NCBI GenBank assembly: GCA_032173965.1
Contig: CM063289.1
Span: 30,422,690-30,486,689, forward strand
Direction: 5' to 3'
DNA length: 64,000 nt
DNA from: Sitta carolinensis
Taxonomy: Eukaryota > Chordata > Aves > Passeriformes > Sittidae
This document shows positions 48,990 through 58,778 of the stretch, piece after piece. Every line of letters begins with the position of its first letter. Positions within the stretch are counted from its first letter, which is position 1. The translations under genes were made by a program, and so were the position numbers. The notes under the pieces are model-generated. The model did no database searches. It saw nothing but the letters and a program-made list of their open reading frames with translations, and had not been told where the DNA came from.

Positions 48990-49320
48990 AAAGCAGTGCC
49001 TTGATTCTAGGGCATGCAAACCTGAGTACAGCAGGAAAATGGATCTGTCAAGATACAGAAAGGTTTGAGCCTAATAATGGAGCACTGTGCATTTTATGTG
49101 TGCACTCGTGGGAAAGCTGCTGGCCTCAGAGACAGCAGGACAGAAATCAGAGCTGCAGTTGCAAGTTTTGAATGTAGCTAGGTAAATAAAGGACAAGGAG
49201 AGAGAAAAATGGCTTGAGTATTAAAGTCTGGCTAGCAGAAACCTTACAGCTGCAGGAAAATTTATCTGTCAAGATACAGAAAGGTTTGAGCTGAATAATG
49301 GAGCACTGTATTTTAATTCT
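48990..49320. repeat. Local duplication of a ~65-bp segment
   Basis: 'atctgtcaagatacagaaag' plus 'gtttgagc..aataatggagcactgt' occurs at about 49031 and again at about 49264, some 233 bp apart in the same orientation. This could be two ends of an element or a simple segmental duplication. Confidence 0.8.
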
Positions 49321-49911
49321 AATACTGCATGGTGTTCTAGGGTTAATGCCAAGCATTGTTTAAAGCAAATTAACGTGTGCCTGTAGTGGTTGGTTAAAGC
49401 TCCTGCCAGTGGGATTTTACTCTCTGCTCTTGCCTAAAAACTTTTAAAGTGCATTGTAACCCAGAGCTCAGAGCCTGCTGTGTTGGACACGAGCTGCTGT
49501 CACCTTCCCATGCTCTCAGCCACGGAATGAGACTTTGGAACAACAAATACAGCTCCAGATGTGCCCCACAGTGGTGCCTGGATTGTGAATATCACCGTGG
49601 CTGGCACAGTGAGCTCCCCCAGGGCTGCCCAGGGAGCTCCTCAGCTCCCAGGGGGGTGTTTGGGTTCCCTGGCTCATTTTCCTGCTAAAGCCAGGCTTGT
49701 GGCTGGGCTTGGTGCATTCCCTTCCATCCGGGGTGAGGGACTCACCCGGGGGCTGTGCCCTTCCCAGGGAGATGTGTCTGAGATGGGGGGATCACCTTCC
49801 AGGGGTGCTGGCTGCTTCCTTGGCTGTGGGGGACCTCAGCAGGTGACAGCAGCTCCTGGTAGCGATTTCAGCTCGTGCTTTCAGCTCACCTGCTGAGTCC
49901 CCAGGTGTTGG
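49321..49911. other. Non-coding, nothing recognised
   Basis: GC rises from about 49450. Frames of 79-111 codons overlap in several phases without recognisable similarity. Confidence 0.45.
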
Positions 49912-50500
49912 AAGCCGGGATTGCTGCTGGGGTGGTGGGGTACAGAGGCTGGAGGGGGCTGTGTGTGACAGAGATGTTTGTTCAGCATCACAGAGTGTCC
50001 AGGGTGAAAGGGCAGACCAGGGAGATCCCAGGGAGATCCAGGGAGATCCCAGAGCTGTGCTCTGACAGCTGCTTGATACCTGGGGAAAATACTGACTGTT
50101 CACAGCTGGGCTGGGGGGGAGGAGGCTGGAAGGGGCTGTGTGTGACAGAGTGTTTGTTCAGCGTCACAGAGTGTCCAGGTGAAAGGCCAGACCAGGGAGA
50201 TCCAGGGGGAGATCCCAGAGCTGCTGCTCTGCCAGTGCTTAGAAACCATGGGAAATCCTTTGGTGTTCAGAGCTGGGATTGCTGCTGGGATGGTGGTGGC
50301 ACGAGGCAGGAGGGTCTGTGTGTGGGTTCCACAGATCTTTATTCCAGCCTCACAGAGTGTGCAGGGTGCAAGGGCAGCCCAGGGGAGATCCCAGGGGAGA
50401 TCCCAGGGGAGATCCCAGGGGAGATCCCAGAGCTGCTGCTCTGCCAGTGCTTAGAAACCCAGGGGAAAATCCTTTGTGTTCAGAGCTGGCACAGCAGCTT
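49912..50500. repeat. Three diverged ~175-bp units with an inner 14-bp repeat
   Basis: Each unit holds 'cacagagtgtccaggtgaaa'-like, 'accagggagatcccaggg'-like, 'ctgctctgccagtgcttaga'-like and 'gttcagagctggg'-like blocks. The inner GAGATCCCAGGGGA is present in one to four copies per unit, so two levels of tandem expansion are nested. Confidence 0.88.
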
Positions 50501-50514
50501 GCTGGCACTGCAGG

Positions 50515-50765
50515 AAGGTCCGTGGGTGGGTCCCACGGGTGGGTTCAGGTCCGTGGGTGGGTTCCACGGGTGGGCTCAGGTCCGTGTGTGGGTTCCCCGG
50601 TGGGTTCAGGTCCGTGGGTGGTTCCACGGGTGGGCTCAGGTCCGTGGGTGGGTTCAGGTCCGTGTGTGGGTTCCACGGGTGGCTCAGGTCCGTGGTAGGT
50701 TCACGGGTGGGCTCAGGTCGTGGGTGGGTTCCACAGGTTCACGGGTGTTTGTTCAGCCCAGGGAA
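50515..50765. repeat. 31-bp minisatellite
   Basis: About eight units of 'ggtccgtgggtgggttccac' plus 'gggtgggctca', with deletions increasing to the right. G-rich on +, with CpG in most units. Confidence 0.92.
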
Positions 50766-51456
50766 GGGGCCAGGTTCAAGGGCAGGCTGGGGGGGCTCAG
50801 AGAGCAGCAGGACCAATGCCAGGGCAGAACAAAGGGTTCGGGGGGGTGGGAGTGACTGAGGGGCACAGGGGTGGGCAGGGGGTGCCAGGGACAGACCAGG
50901 GGTGCCCTGGCATATCCTGGCTGTGCTGGGAGAGAGCCCTCTCAGTCTCCTAACTCAGGGAATGCCTCCAGCCCTTCACACCCAAGAGAGAGGAGAATGA
51001 TTGGCAAATTCCACAGAGCCCTTTAGTGGCAGATCTCTGAGAGGGGAGCCAGGGACAGAGAACCCCTGGAGTGGAGGCTGAGGCTGGGGTGCACACAGGC
51101 TGCTTGCCCCCGGGTCAGGGCATGCTGGCCTTTGGGATCACCCGCTCACTGTGACTCAGAGAGGTTGCTGATCTCAGGGTCAGCTCTGCCTGCCAGCAGT
51201 TCCTCTCCACGGAGGAGCAAGGGGCTCTCCCACAGAGCACTCTTGGTCCTCTACAGCTGCAGGGTCCATGTTTTCCCCTTCCACTCCAAACCCCACCTTT
51301 CCATCCCAGAGAGGCCCCAAAAACCCACACAGCGCAGACTCCGGATACCCCCCGGGAAAACTGCCTTTAACCAACTCCAATCCAGACAATCACTCCCAGG
51401 AACATCCCCCTCCAAAACTCTGCTAAAATCCCATTTTCCCTCCCTTTTCCCCTCAG
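50766..51456. other. Sequence upstream of LRRC7 exon 1 (probable intron)
   Basis: It ends in a good acceptor: a pyrimidine tract at 51432-51454 and AG at 51455-51456. Since exon 1 starts with a splice acceptor, this is the 3' end of an upstream intron. No promoter, TATA box or CpG island is evident here. Confidence 0.6.
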
Positions 51457-51659
51457 TATGCTGCTTGGAGATGACAAGCAAAAGGAAGCTCCTCGGCCGC
51501 CTGGTGCCGTGCCGCTGCTTCCGCGGCGAGGAGGAGATCGTCTCCGTGCTGGATTATTCCCACTGTGGCCTGCAGCAGGTGCCCAAGGAGGTTTTCAACT
51601 TCGAGAGGACCCTGGAGGAGCTTTACCTCGATGCCAACCAGATTGAGGAGCTTCCCAAG
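51457..51659 (+). CDS. LRRC7: LRRC7 exon with start codon (residues 1-63)
   Basis: The acceptor is 'ttttcccctcag'; 14 nt precede the ATG at 51471. The ATG was chosen because the protein begins [10 protein letters not shown], as in LRRC7, and has a purine at -3. The motif [12 protein letters not shown] follows; Cys14 and Cys16 correspond to the cysteines reported as palmitoylated in the paralogue ERBIN, implying membrane attachment. [12 protein letters not shown] and [15 protein letters not shown] are the first leucine-rich repeats. The exon ends after codon 63 (phase 0) at donor AAG|gtgatc. An out-of-frame ATG at 51458 opens a 62-codon frame inside this exon. In-frame sequence upstream of the ATG is open to the acceptor, so a longer N-terminus from an upstream exon is possible. 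Confidence 0.95.
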
Positions 51660-51951
51660 GTGATCCACATCCTGCTGGGGTGCCAGGGCTGGAGCGTGCG
51701 CTCGCCCCCGGGGCTGCTGGAGCTCCTGGGGATGTGGGGGCTCCAGGGATGCTCCTTGGGATTGGGGCTGGGTTGGGAGGAGAAGGAATCCCTTCACAGC
51801 ATGGGAATGGGGCAGCTTGGAGGCTGAAGCTGGGAGAAACAGTTCTCCAAAAGGAACGGTTCTGGCACTGGGAATTCCTGCGGTTCCCAGGGTCAGGAGT
51901 CGCTCCTGCCTTTGGAGCCCCTGGATCCTTGCTTTTCAAAGGATCAGCCTT

Positions 51952-52442
51952 CTAGCCCTGGGGGATGTTCCTGGGAATGTTCTCTGTGTCAGGATCAGTC
52001 CTTTAGCTCTGGGGATGTTCCTGGGAATGTTTCTCTGTAGGATCAGCCCTTTAGCCCTGGGGGATGTTCCTGGGAATGTTCTCTGTGTCAGGATCAGTCC
52101 TTTAGCCCTGGGAGATGTTCCTGGGAATGTTTCTCTGTAGGATCAGCCCTTTAGCCCTGGGGGATGTTCCTGGGAATGTTTCTCTGTAGGATCAGCCCTT
52201 TAGCCCTGGGGGATGTTCCTGGGAATGTTCTCTGTGTCAGGATCAGTCCTTTAGCTCTGGGGGATGTTCCTGGGAATGTTTCTCTGTAGGATCAGCCCTT
52301 TAGCCCTGGGAGATGTTCCTGGGAATGTTTCTCTGTAGGATCAGCCCTTTAGCCCTGGGGGATGTACCTGGGAATGTTTCTCTGTAGGATCAGCCCTTTA
52401 GCCCTGGGGGATGTTCCTGGGAATGCTCTCTGTAGGATCAGC
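51952..52442. repeat. 49-bp minisatellite in LRRC7 intron 1
   Basis: About ten units of 'gatcagccctttagccctgg', 'gggatgttcctgggaatgtt' and 'tctctgtag'. The array starts about 290 bp after the exon 1 donor. Every unit carries TTTCTCTGTAG|G or TTCTCTGTGTCAG|G, which look like short splice acceptors. Confidence 0.94.
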
Positions 52443-52800
52443 CCTTCTCCTTCCTTCCTTCTCCTTCCTTCCTTCTCCTTCCTTCCTTCTCCTTCCTTCC
52501 TTCTCCTTCCTTCCTTCTCCTTCCTTCCTTCTCCTTCCTTTCCTTCTCCTTTCTTCCTTCTCCTTCCTTCCTTCTCCTTCCTTCCTTCTCCTTCCTTCCT
52601 TCTCCTTTCTTCCTTCTCCTTCCTTCCTTCTCCTTCCTTCCTTTCTCCTTCCTTCCTTCTCCTTTCTTCCTTCTCCTCCTTCCTTCTCCTTCCTTCCTTC
52701 TCCTTCTTCCTTTCCTTTCTTCCTTCTCCTCCTCCTTCTCCTCCTTCCTTCTTCCCTTTTTTCCTCTTCTTCCTCTTCTTCTTCCTCCCCTTCTAATAAT
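52443..52800. repeat. Pyrimidine tract, 14-bp (TTCTCCTTCCTTCC)n
   Basis: About 350 bp of C and T on the coding strand of intron 1, grading into TCCTCC and CTTCTTCC at the right end. It follows the 49-bp array with no spacer. Long mirror-symmetric pyrimidine tracts can adopt triplex structures, and in RNA would bind pyrimidine-tract proteins. Those effects are inference. Confidence 0.95.
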
Positions 52801-54734
52801 AACAGTAATAAATTCCCTTCTTTTCCTTCTGCTACTGAGGAATATCAAAAGTGTCTCATTTAGGGAGGGATTTTTGGGATATTTGGGCCCCTTGGAATGA
52901 TCAAAGTGTTTCAGACTTGGCCTTGATGGAAAACAAATATATCAGAGCAAGGTGCCAGAATTCTGTGTGGGAAAAACAGGGAGCAAAGGCAAGAGGCCCA
53001 AAGTGCTGAAATTGGAATGAAGGTGATAATTTTAATTTAGAGTAAATCAAGTTTATCGTAAGCTTGGCCATGTGGAAGAGAAGATTAATGGCAGTGTTAA
53101 TAGCACTCATCAGTTTTTGTCTTAAGCCTTTATTAATTGTTACCAGGAATTCAACAGCTGAAATAATTCCTTTATCAAATTTTCTGCCTGAGGAGTTTTT
53201 GCTGCAAGCTCAAGGCTTTTTTTTTTTTTTTTTTTTTTTTTTACCACTGAATTAATATTCCAGGAGTGAAAATGCCTTTTTTTTTTTTTTTTCCACTGTA
53301 TTACTTAACATGAACTTTTGTGTTATACATTAATTTCTACCACTCTCTCCTCCCTCTGTAAATGTGATTTCAAAGAATTTCTTCCAGAGGAAATTTTCGG
53401 TCATTTTTTGTTCTTTGCCAAATATTCTGTGGCCTTGATATTGCAAAATTCTTTTAAATCAAAACTCTTGATCAGGTTTTATTGTTTAATGAGAAAACAA
53501 CTCTGTTAAGTCCAGCTTTACTTGAGTTTCATGTGATGCTCTAGAACCCAGTAAATTATTTTACATTGAACTGATGCCTTAAACTCTGCCTGATCTTATT
53601 TTTATTTTTACTTTCTATTTTAGGCATCATAATAGTGATTTCTTTTCCTGCTGATTTTTAGTTCTTCATTTCTTGCATTTCTCTGTTTTTTTAAGGATTT
53701 ACAAGATGGGTTTTTTTATTTCTTATTCTCTTTTTTTTTTTTTTTTCCTTTTGGCTAAATTCAGCCAAGTCTTTTTATTCTCTTTGCCTTTGACTTCATT
53801 CTCCTGCTGCAAAAACTCCTTTATTTGTATGAGTCAAGTGAATTGATGACTAATAAAGGGAAAATTGATCTGGATGAGAGCAGAGTCATTGGAATCAGCA
53901 TCCAGAAAAACATGAGTGGGATGGAATTCTCCCCAGAGGTGCTGAATAAAGCCCTGGTTTTATAACTCAGAGCTCAGCAGCATCACTTGGATTTGGACTG
54001 AGAGGAATTAAAGTTGTGCATGGACAGAGGGAACGATGATTCCAACAAAAATCCTGTTGGCCAGGGAGCTCTGGAAACTGGGAAAAATATCTGAGAAGCC
54101 TCCAGTGGGGGAAAAAAAATCAATTTTGGGACCTCATTCCCAAATTCCACATCTCATATTCTTTCTGGTGCAAGAGCACTTCAGGAAATCCTTCCAGAAA
54201 AGAAGATTTTTAATTGGGCTTCTCCCTCCAGCACTTCCAAAGCCTTGGGTGTGTCCAGAAGGTCAGAACTCCGAGTTCTGAGCTTTCCTCAGCTCCCAGA
54301 GGAATCCCTAGTGAAAACTGGGAATCTGCTTCTATAAAACTGGAGTTTGATGGAAAAATCAGAATTGAGGCCTGAATTTTGGACAGGGATCTCAAGAAAG
54401 TATCCTTTGGATAATGCCAAAGCATTTTTGGATCCTGAGGATAATTATTTAATCCCAGTGCAGCCGCAGTGTTTTAAAATCTGCCGTGGGATTTAATTAT
54501 GAAATCCCATATTTTCATTCACCAGGAGGCAGAAAAATCTGGGATTTTTTAGGGCAAATATGAAATATATCAACAAATACAGATTACATGTAATGATATC
54601 AAAATCACAAGATGTTAATTGCCACGAATTTACAGGTTTTGAACATTCCTGCTCCTCCTAACCCGTTCGTCTCACCCCTGGCAAACGTGGGAATGCCTTC
54701 CCAAAAAACCCCACTCAGAGGATGGATTTTTATT
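52801..54734. other. LRRC7 intron 1, unique portion
   Basis: AT-leaning sequence with T-runs at about 53217-53243 and 53278-53293. No additional exon or repeat family recognised. Confidence 0.55.
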
Positions 54735-55170
54735 TTAGACATGAAATTCCTCCAAAACAGCTTGGAGAGATCAATCTGACTCTGTTTATTCAAACAATGG
54801 CTCCCTTTTTATTATATTTTACATTTTTTTGGACAGGCCACTGTGACTGGGGAGAGAGTGACAGAACTCTTCACCCACATTGGCCAAAGCAGAGGGGCAG
54901 CAAAGAAGCTCTGTCCCACAGAAAGAATTCCAAACAGGACTTTGGTTGCACAAAGTTTTTGTTTGAGCTGTGGGAACAAATTTCAGACATTTTTTTGGCT
55001 GTGATTGGTGAACGAGTGGCAGAACTCTTCACCCACATTCAGGGAGCAGAGCGGGACAGCGAAAGAAAGTTTACCCCCACAGAAAGAATTCCAAAATGAC
55101 TTTTGGTGCACAAACCAAACCTGATGTTTGTGTTTGAGCTGCGGGGACAAGCTCCAGAAACCCAAAACAT
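54735..55170 (-). mobile_element. Solo-LTR-like element (family C), duplicated U3 unit
   Basis: Related to 35636-36060. A 158-bp direct duplication ('cagaactcttcacccacatt' at 54862 and 55020; 'cccacagaaagaattccaaa' in both) resembles duplicated U3 enhancer blocks. On the minus strand these are followed by an AT-rich TATA-like segment and AATAAA (complement at 54785-54790). No gag, pol or env sequence lies nearby. Boundaries are approximate. Confidence 0.5.
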
Positions 55171-55208
55171 CAGGAAAAATCCTTTAGAAACTTTAGAAAC
55201 TCAGAGGC

Positions 55209-55556
55209 TGTTAGCCTGAAAGACCCAGACTGACATCACGGAGAGACACAACAGAGAGGATGGAGTCAGAGCGAGAGGAGAAAGAGAAGTTTATTTTTTT
55301 GATTTTACATACCTTTGAATATAAAAAAATATATATTTTTTTGACTTTATATCCCTTTCACAGAAAGGGAGCACATTGGAAGACAGAGGTTCAACCTCTT
55401 CAATCCCACTCATCTTAGAAAATGTCCCTCCTAACTGGAAGGAACATCAGCAATAACATTGTTTATAGAAAATCCGTGAGGAAACCGACTCCCAAATGTG
55501 TAAACAATCACAAGGCTGGAAAGAACAGGGAAAGAACAAGGCGACACCACACTACA
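55209..55556 (-). mobile_element. Solo LTR of an endogenous retrovirus, 48 bp before exon 2
   Basis: On the minus strand the 348-bp segment begins TGTAGTGTGG and ends GGCTAACA, giving TG...CA termini and an imperfect inverted repeat (TGTAG / CTAACA). It carries a TATA box GATATAAAG (complement at 55345-55354) and AATAAA (complement at 55290-55295) in U3-R order. No target-site duplication is visible (flanks 'agaggc' and 'gatttg'), and no internal retroviral genes are present. It is antisense to LRRC7. Confidence 0.6.
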
Positions 55557-55604
55557 GATTTGTGCCAATAATGGGATTTTAAAATTTTTTTTCCCCTGGG
55601 ACAG

Positions 55605-55722
55605 CAACTGTTCAACTGCCAGGCGCTGAGGAAGCTGAGCATCCCCGACAACGACCTGTCCAGCCTGCCCACCTCCATCGCCAGCCTGGTCAACCTCCGG
55701 GAGCTTGACATCAGCAAGAATG
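55605..55722 (+). CDS. LRRC7: LRRC7 exon 2 of the window (residues 64-103, LRRs)
   Basis: Acceptor 'cctgggacag|caactg', donor 'aatg|gtgagg'. It starts in phase 0 and ends after the first base of codon 103. The protein [20 protein letters not shown] then [19 protein letters not shown] completes two leucine-rich repeats of the LxxLxIxxNxLxxLP type. Only the last 48 intronic bases are not LTR-derived. GC-rich third positions contrast with AT-rich exons 3 and 5. Confidence 0.96.
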
Positions 55723-56526
55723 GTGAGGCCTCAATCCCCAACATCCCCCCCCCAAAAAAAACCCCAAAAAACCAAAAAATCAGGAGCTGGGATGGAGCTT
55801 TTGCTCCTCGCGGTGGAGAAATTCTCGCTCCGTTTCGGGTTTCCCGCCGGGGAGGAGCCGTGGAAATCCAGCTTGGGGGGTTTTTTTTGCCTGAAAAAGT
55901 GGAGTTTTCTTCAGCAGGCTGTGCTCTGAGGGCTTCTGAGCTGGGAGTAGGAGTGTGGGGCCAGTTTTTTGTGCGCTTGAGGAAAATTTTGGAGTGGTTT
56001 TAGGGCTCGCTGGGCTCTTGGGTGGGGGATTTGAACAATTCCTGGGGTTTATCTGGACTGGTTTGCTGCTGTGCATTCCCAATTCTGCACAAAAACCCCT
56101 TTGCTGTCTGAGCTTGAGGGTCTTTGTTTCTAAAAAATGAGGCTTAGGAACCCCTGGAAATGTTGGGAAATTTCCTGTCAGTGGAGACTCTGAGGATTCT
56201 GTGAGAGAAGAGCACTTTGGGAAGGGGTGAAGGCACAAATCTCAGCACACATCATGTGACTGCTCATTCCAGAACATTGCATAAACCAAGCAGCAGCAGA
56301 AGACTTATAATTTTGTATTTTTATGTATTTATTTCGGGCTTGAGCATCACCTTTTGGGTGATAATTCCAAACTGTGTTTCCTTCCCGCTCGAGCCGAAGT
56401 CTGGGGTGAAAATCCCACGGAAGCATTTATGAACACAGCAGGCTGAATGGTTTTTGTGCAGATGATATTCCCCCTGTATCTAACAAATATTTTCGTGCAT
56501 CTAATACTCTTCCCGTGTGTTTTTAG

Positions 56527-56605
56527 GAATCCAAGACTTCCCAGAAAACATAAAGTGTTGTAAGTGTTTAACAATAATCGAAGCCAGCGTCAACCCCGTG
56601 TCCAA
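56527..56605 (+). CDS. LRRC7: LRRC7 exon 3 of the window (residues 103-129)
   Basis: Acceptor 'gtgtgtttttag|gaatcc', donor 'tccaa|gtgagt'. It reads [21 protein letters not shown] then VNPVS, with Lys129 split 2+1 across the intron. The cysteine cluster CCKC and IIEASVNP are typical of LRRC7. 79 nt, frame intact. Confidence 0.95.
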
Positions 56606-56974
56606 GTGAGTACCTGGAGCTGCTTTTGCTCATTCCAAAGGAACAAAATGAGCTCAACCCCAGCTCAGAGTTCAGTGTCCACTCCTTTTAGCAGGGTTAA
56701 TCTGAATGCCTTTCTAATTGCTGGAATTCAAACCATTTAAATTTCAATTGTTTCTGATTTAAGCCCACGCTGGGGTGATCTGAGTGCTCAGGTTGAGCAG
56801 TGTCTAAACACAGGGGGAGGCTTCACCTGGACACTGTGCCAGCCCTCATTCCTCATTCCTGCCAAAATCTTGCAAAAATAGCAACAAAAAACGTGTTGTA
56901 AATCCGGGATTTGCTGAGTGGAGTGAAGGGGAGGGAGGGTGAAATGTTGATTTTTGCAGTTTAAAAAGATACAG

Positions 56975-57780
56975 GGAGAAATGAAGAGGGGGAGGGAGGA
57001 AGAATGGGAGGAAAAGAGAAGGAGAAAAAAAAAGGAAAAGATAAAGAAGGAGAGGAGAAAGGAAAGGAGAAAAGAGGAGAGGAGAAAGGAAAGGAGAAAA
57101 GAGGAGAGGAGAAAGGAAAGGAGAAGAGAGGAGAGAAAGGAAAGGAGAAAAGAGGAGAGAAAGGAAAGGAGAAGAGAGGAGAGAAAGGAAAGGGAGAAAA
57201 GAGGAGAGGAGAAAGGAAAGGAGAAAAGAGGAGAGGAGAAAGGAAAGGAGAAAAGAGGAGAGGAGAAAGGAAAGGAGAAAAGAGGAGAGAGGAGAAAGGA
57301 AAGGAGAAAAGAGGAGAGAGGAGAAAGGAAAGGAGAAAAGAGGAGAGAGGAGAAAGGAAAGGAGAAAAGAGGAGAGAAAGGAAAGGAGAAGAGAGGAGAG
57401 AAAGGAAAGGAGAAGAGAGGAGAGAAAGGAAAGGAGAAAGAGGAGAGAAAGGAAAGGAGAAGAGAGGAGAGAAAGGAAAGGGAGAAAAGAGGAGAGAGGA
57501 GAAAGGAAAGGGAGAAAAGAGGAGAGAGGAGAAAGGAAAGGGAGAAAAGAGGAGAGAGGAGAAAGGAAAGGGAGAAAAGAGGAGAGAAAGGAAAGGGAGA
57601 AAAGAGGAGAGAAAGGAAAGGGAGAAAAGAGGAGAGAGGAGAAAGGAAAGGGAGAAAAGAGGAGAGAGGAGAAAGGAAAGGGAGAAAAGAGGAGAGAAAG
57701 GAAAGGAAAGGAGAGAGAAAAGAAGAGAGGAAAGGAAAAAAAAGAAAATAAAAAAGAAAAGAGAAAAGAAAAGAAAAAGA
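56975..57780. repeat. Purine array (GGAGAAAAGAGGAGAGAAAGG)n-type in LRRC7 intron 3
   Basis: About 800 bp of A and G on the coding strand, in units of roughly 24-30 bp built from GGAGAAA, AGAGGAGAG and AAGGAAAG. Frames up to 391 codons (minus, Ser/Phe/Leu) and 265 codons (plus, Lys/Glu/Arg) are artefacts. Purine-rich nascent RNA over such DNA favours R-loops and triplexes (inference). Confidence 0.96.
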
Positions 57781-58041
57781 AACAGCTTTAGTTGAAATCC
57801 TTAAGCAGGCAGGGAGCAAAGGCTGCTGAGCCCCGAGTGTGCCAGGCTCTGCATTCCCTGCGTGCAGCAATGCAGGGAAGTTGGGACAGGGCAGAAAGGC
57901 CGGTAAGAAAGAGACTTCTTCAGGAGAACTCGGGTAGAAGAAGTAGGTGAGAGAGAAAGTCACCTTTGTGCTTCTAAATATACATTGTTATTATCCCATG
58001 GCAACCCGGGGGGAGCATTAAGGGCTGCTCTGTTTTTTTAG

Positions 58042-58130
58042 GCTGCCAGATGGCTTCACACAACTTCTAAATTTGACCCAGCTCTATCTGAACGATGCCT
58101 TTTTGGAGTTTCTCCCGCTAACTTTGGAAG
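58042..58130 (+). CDS. LRRC7: LRRC7 exon 4 of the window, one base short of the conserved frame
   Basis: Acceptor 'tgttttttttag'-like (AG at 58040-58041), donor 'ggaag|gtaagg'. It encodes [20 protein letters not shown] then LEFLP, as in LRRC7. After the Pro codon begun at 58114 ('ctcccgctaactttggaag') the bases 'gctaactttggaag' would give A-N-F-G-R only if one base were added within or next to the CCC run. The exon is 89 nt where the intact frame needs 90. As written the frame continues L-T-L-E-D-L-S-N-C-E-F-W-S and stops at 59402-59404 in exon 5. A homopolymer consensus error is the simplest explanation, and a real pseudogenising deletion the alternative. Confidence 0.9.
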
Positions 58131-58292
58131 GTAAGGATGAGTCACAGGGCACACCGAGCCTCGGGGCTGGAAAGCTGAATCCAAATCCAAAAATTTGGGG
58201 TTTTCAGCCCTGTTTCCATTGAAACTCCGGGGCAGAGCCGGAGGGTAAAGCTGGGCTTTAGTAAAACCAACCTGGGCACGCCCAGGGGGAAC

Positions 58293-58778
58293 CTAAACTG
58301 GCCCCAAACTGGTTGCAAACTGGTCCCCAAAGTGGCCCCAAAGTGGTCCCAAACTGGTCCCCAAATTGGTCCCAAACTGGTCCCCAACTGGTACCCAAAG
58401 TGGCCCCCAAACTGGTCCCCAAACTGGTCCCAAACTGGCCCCAAACTGGCCCCAAACTGGTCCCCAAACTGGTCCCAAAGTGGCCCCAAACTGGTCCCCA
58501 AACTGGTCCCAAACTGGTCCCCAAACTGGTCCCCAAACTGGTCCCCAAAGTGGCCCCAAACTGGTCCCCAAATTGGCCCCAAACTGACCCCAAACTGGCC
58601 CCAAACTGGCCCCAAACTGGCCCCAAACTGGTCCCCAAACTGGCCCCAAACTGGCCCCAAACTGGCCCCAAACTGGCCCCAAACTGGTCCCCAAACTGGT
58701 CCCAAACTGGTCCCCAACTGGTCCCAAACTGGCCCCAAACTGGCCCCAAACTGGTCCCCAAACTGGTCCCAAACTGGG
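58293..58778. repeat. 11/12-bp minisatellite in LRRC7 intron 4
   Basis: About 42 units of CCCCAAACTGG and TCCCCAAACTGG, starting about 160 bp after exon 4. Frames in several phases on both strands (up to 215 codons, minus) are artefacts. Confidence 0.95.

Noticed and set aside
51132..51470. In-frame extension of LRRC7 upstream of the ATG at 51471 to an ATG at 51132
   Set aside because: A strong splice acceptor ends at 51456 and the upstream residues do not resemble the family; at most five in-frame codons belong to the exon.
56788..57963. 391-codon minus-strand frame (Ser/Phe/Leu) and 265-codon plus-strand frames (Lys/Glu/Arg)
   Set aside because: Pure consequence of an 800-bp purine array inside LRRC7 intron 3.
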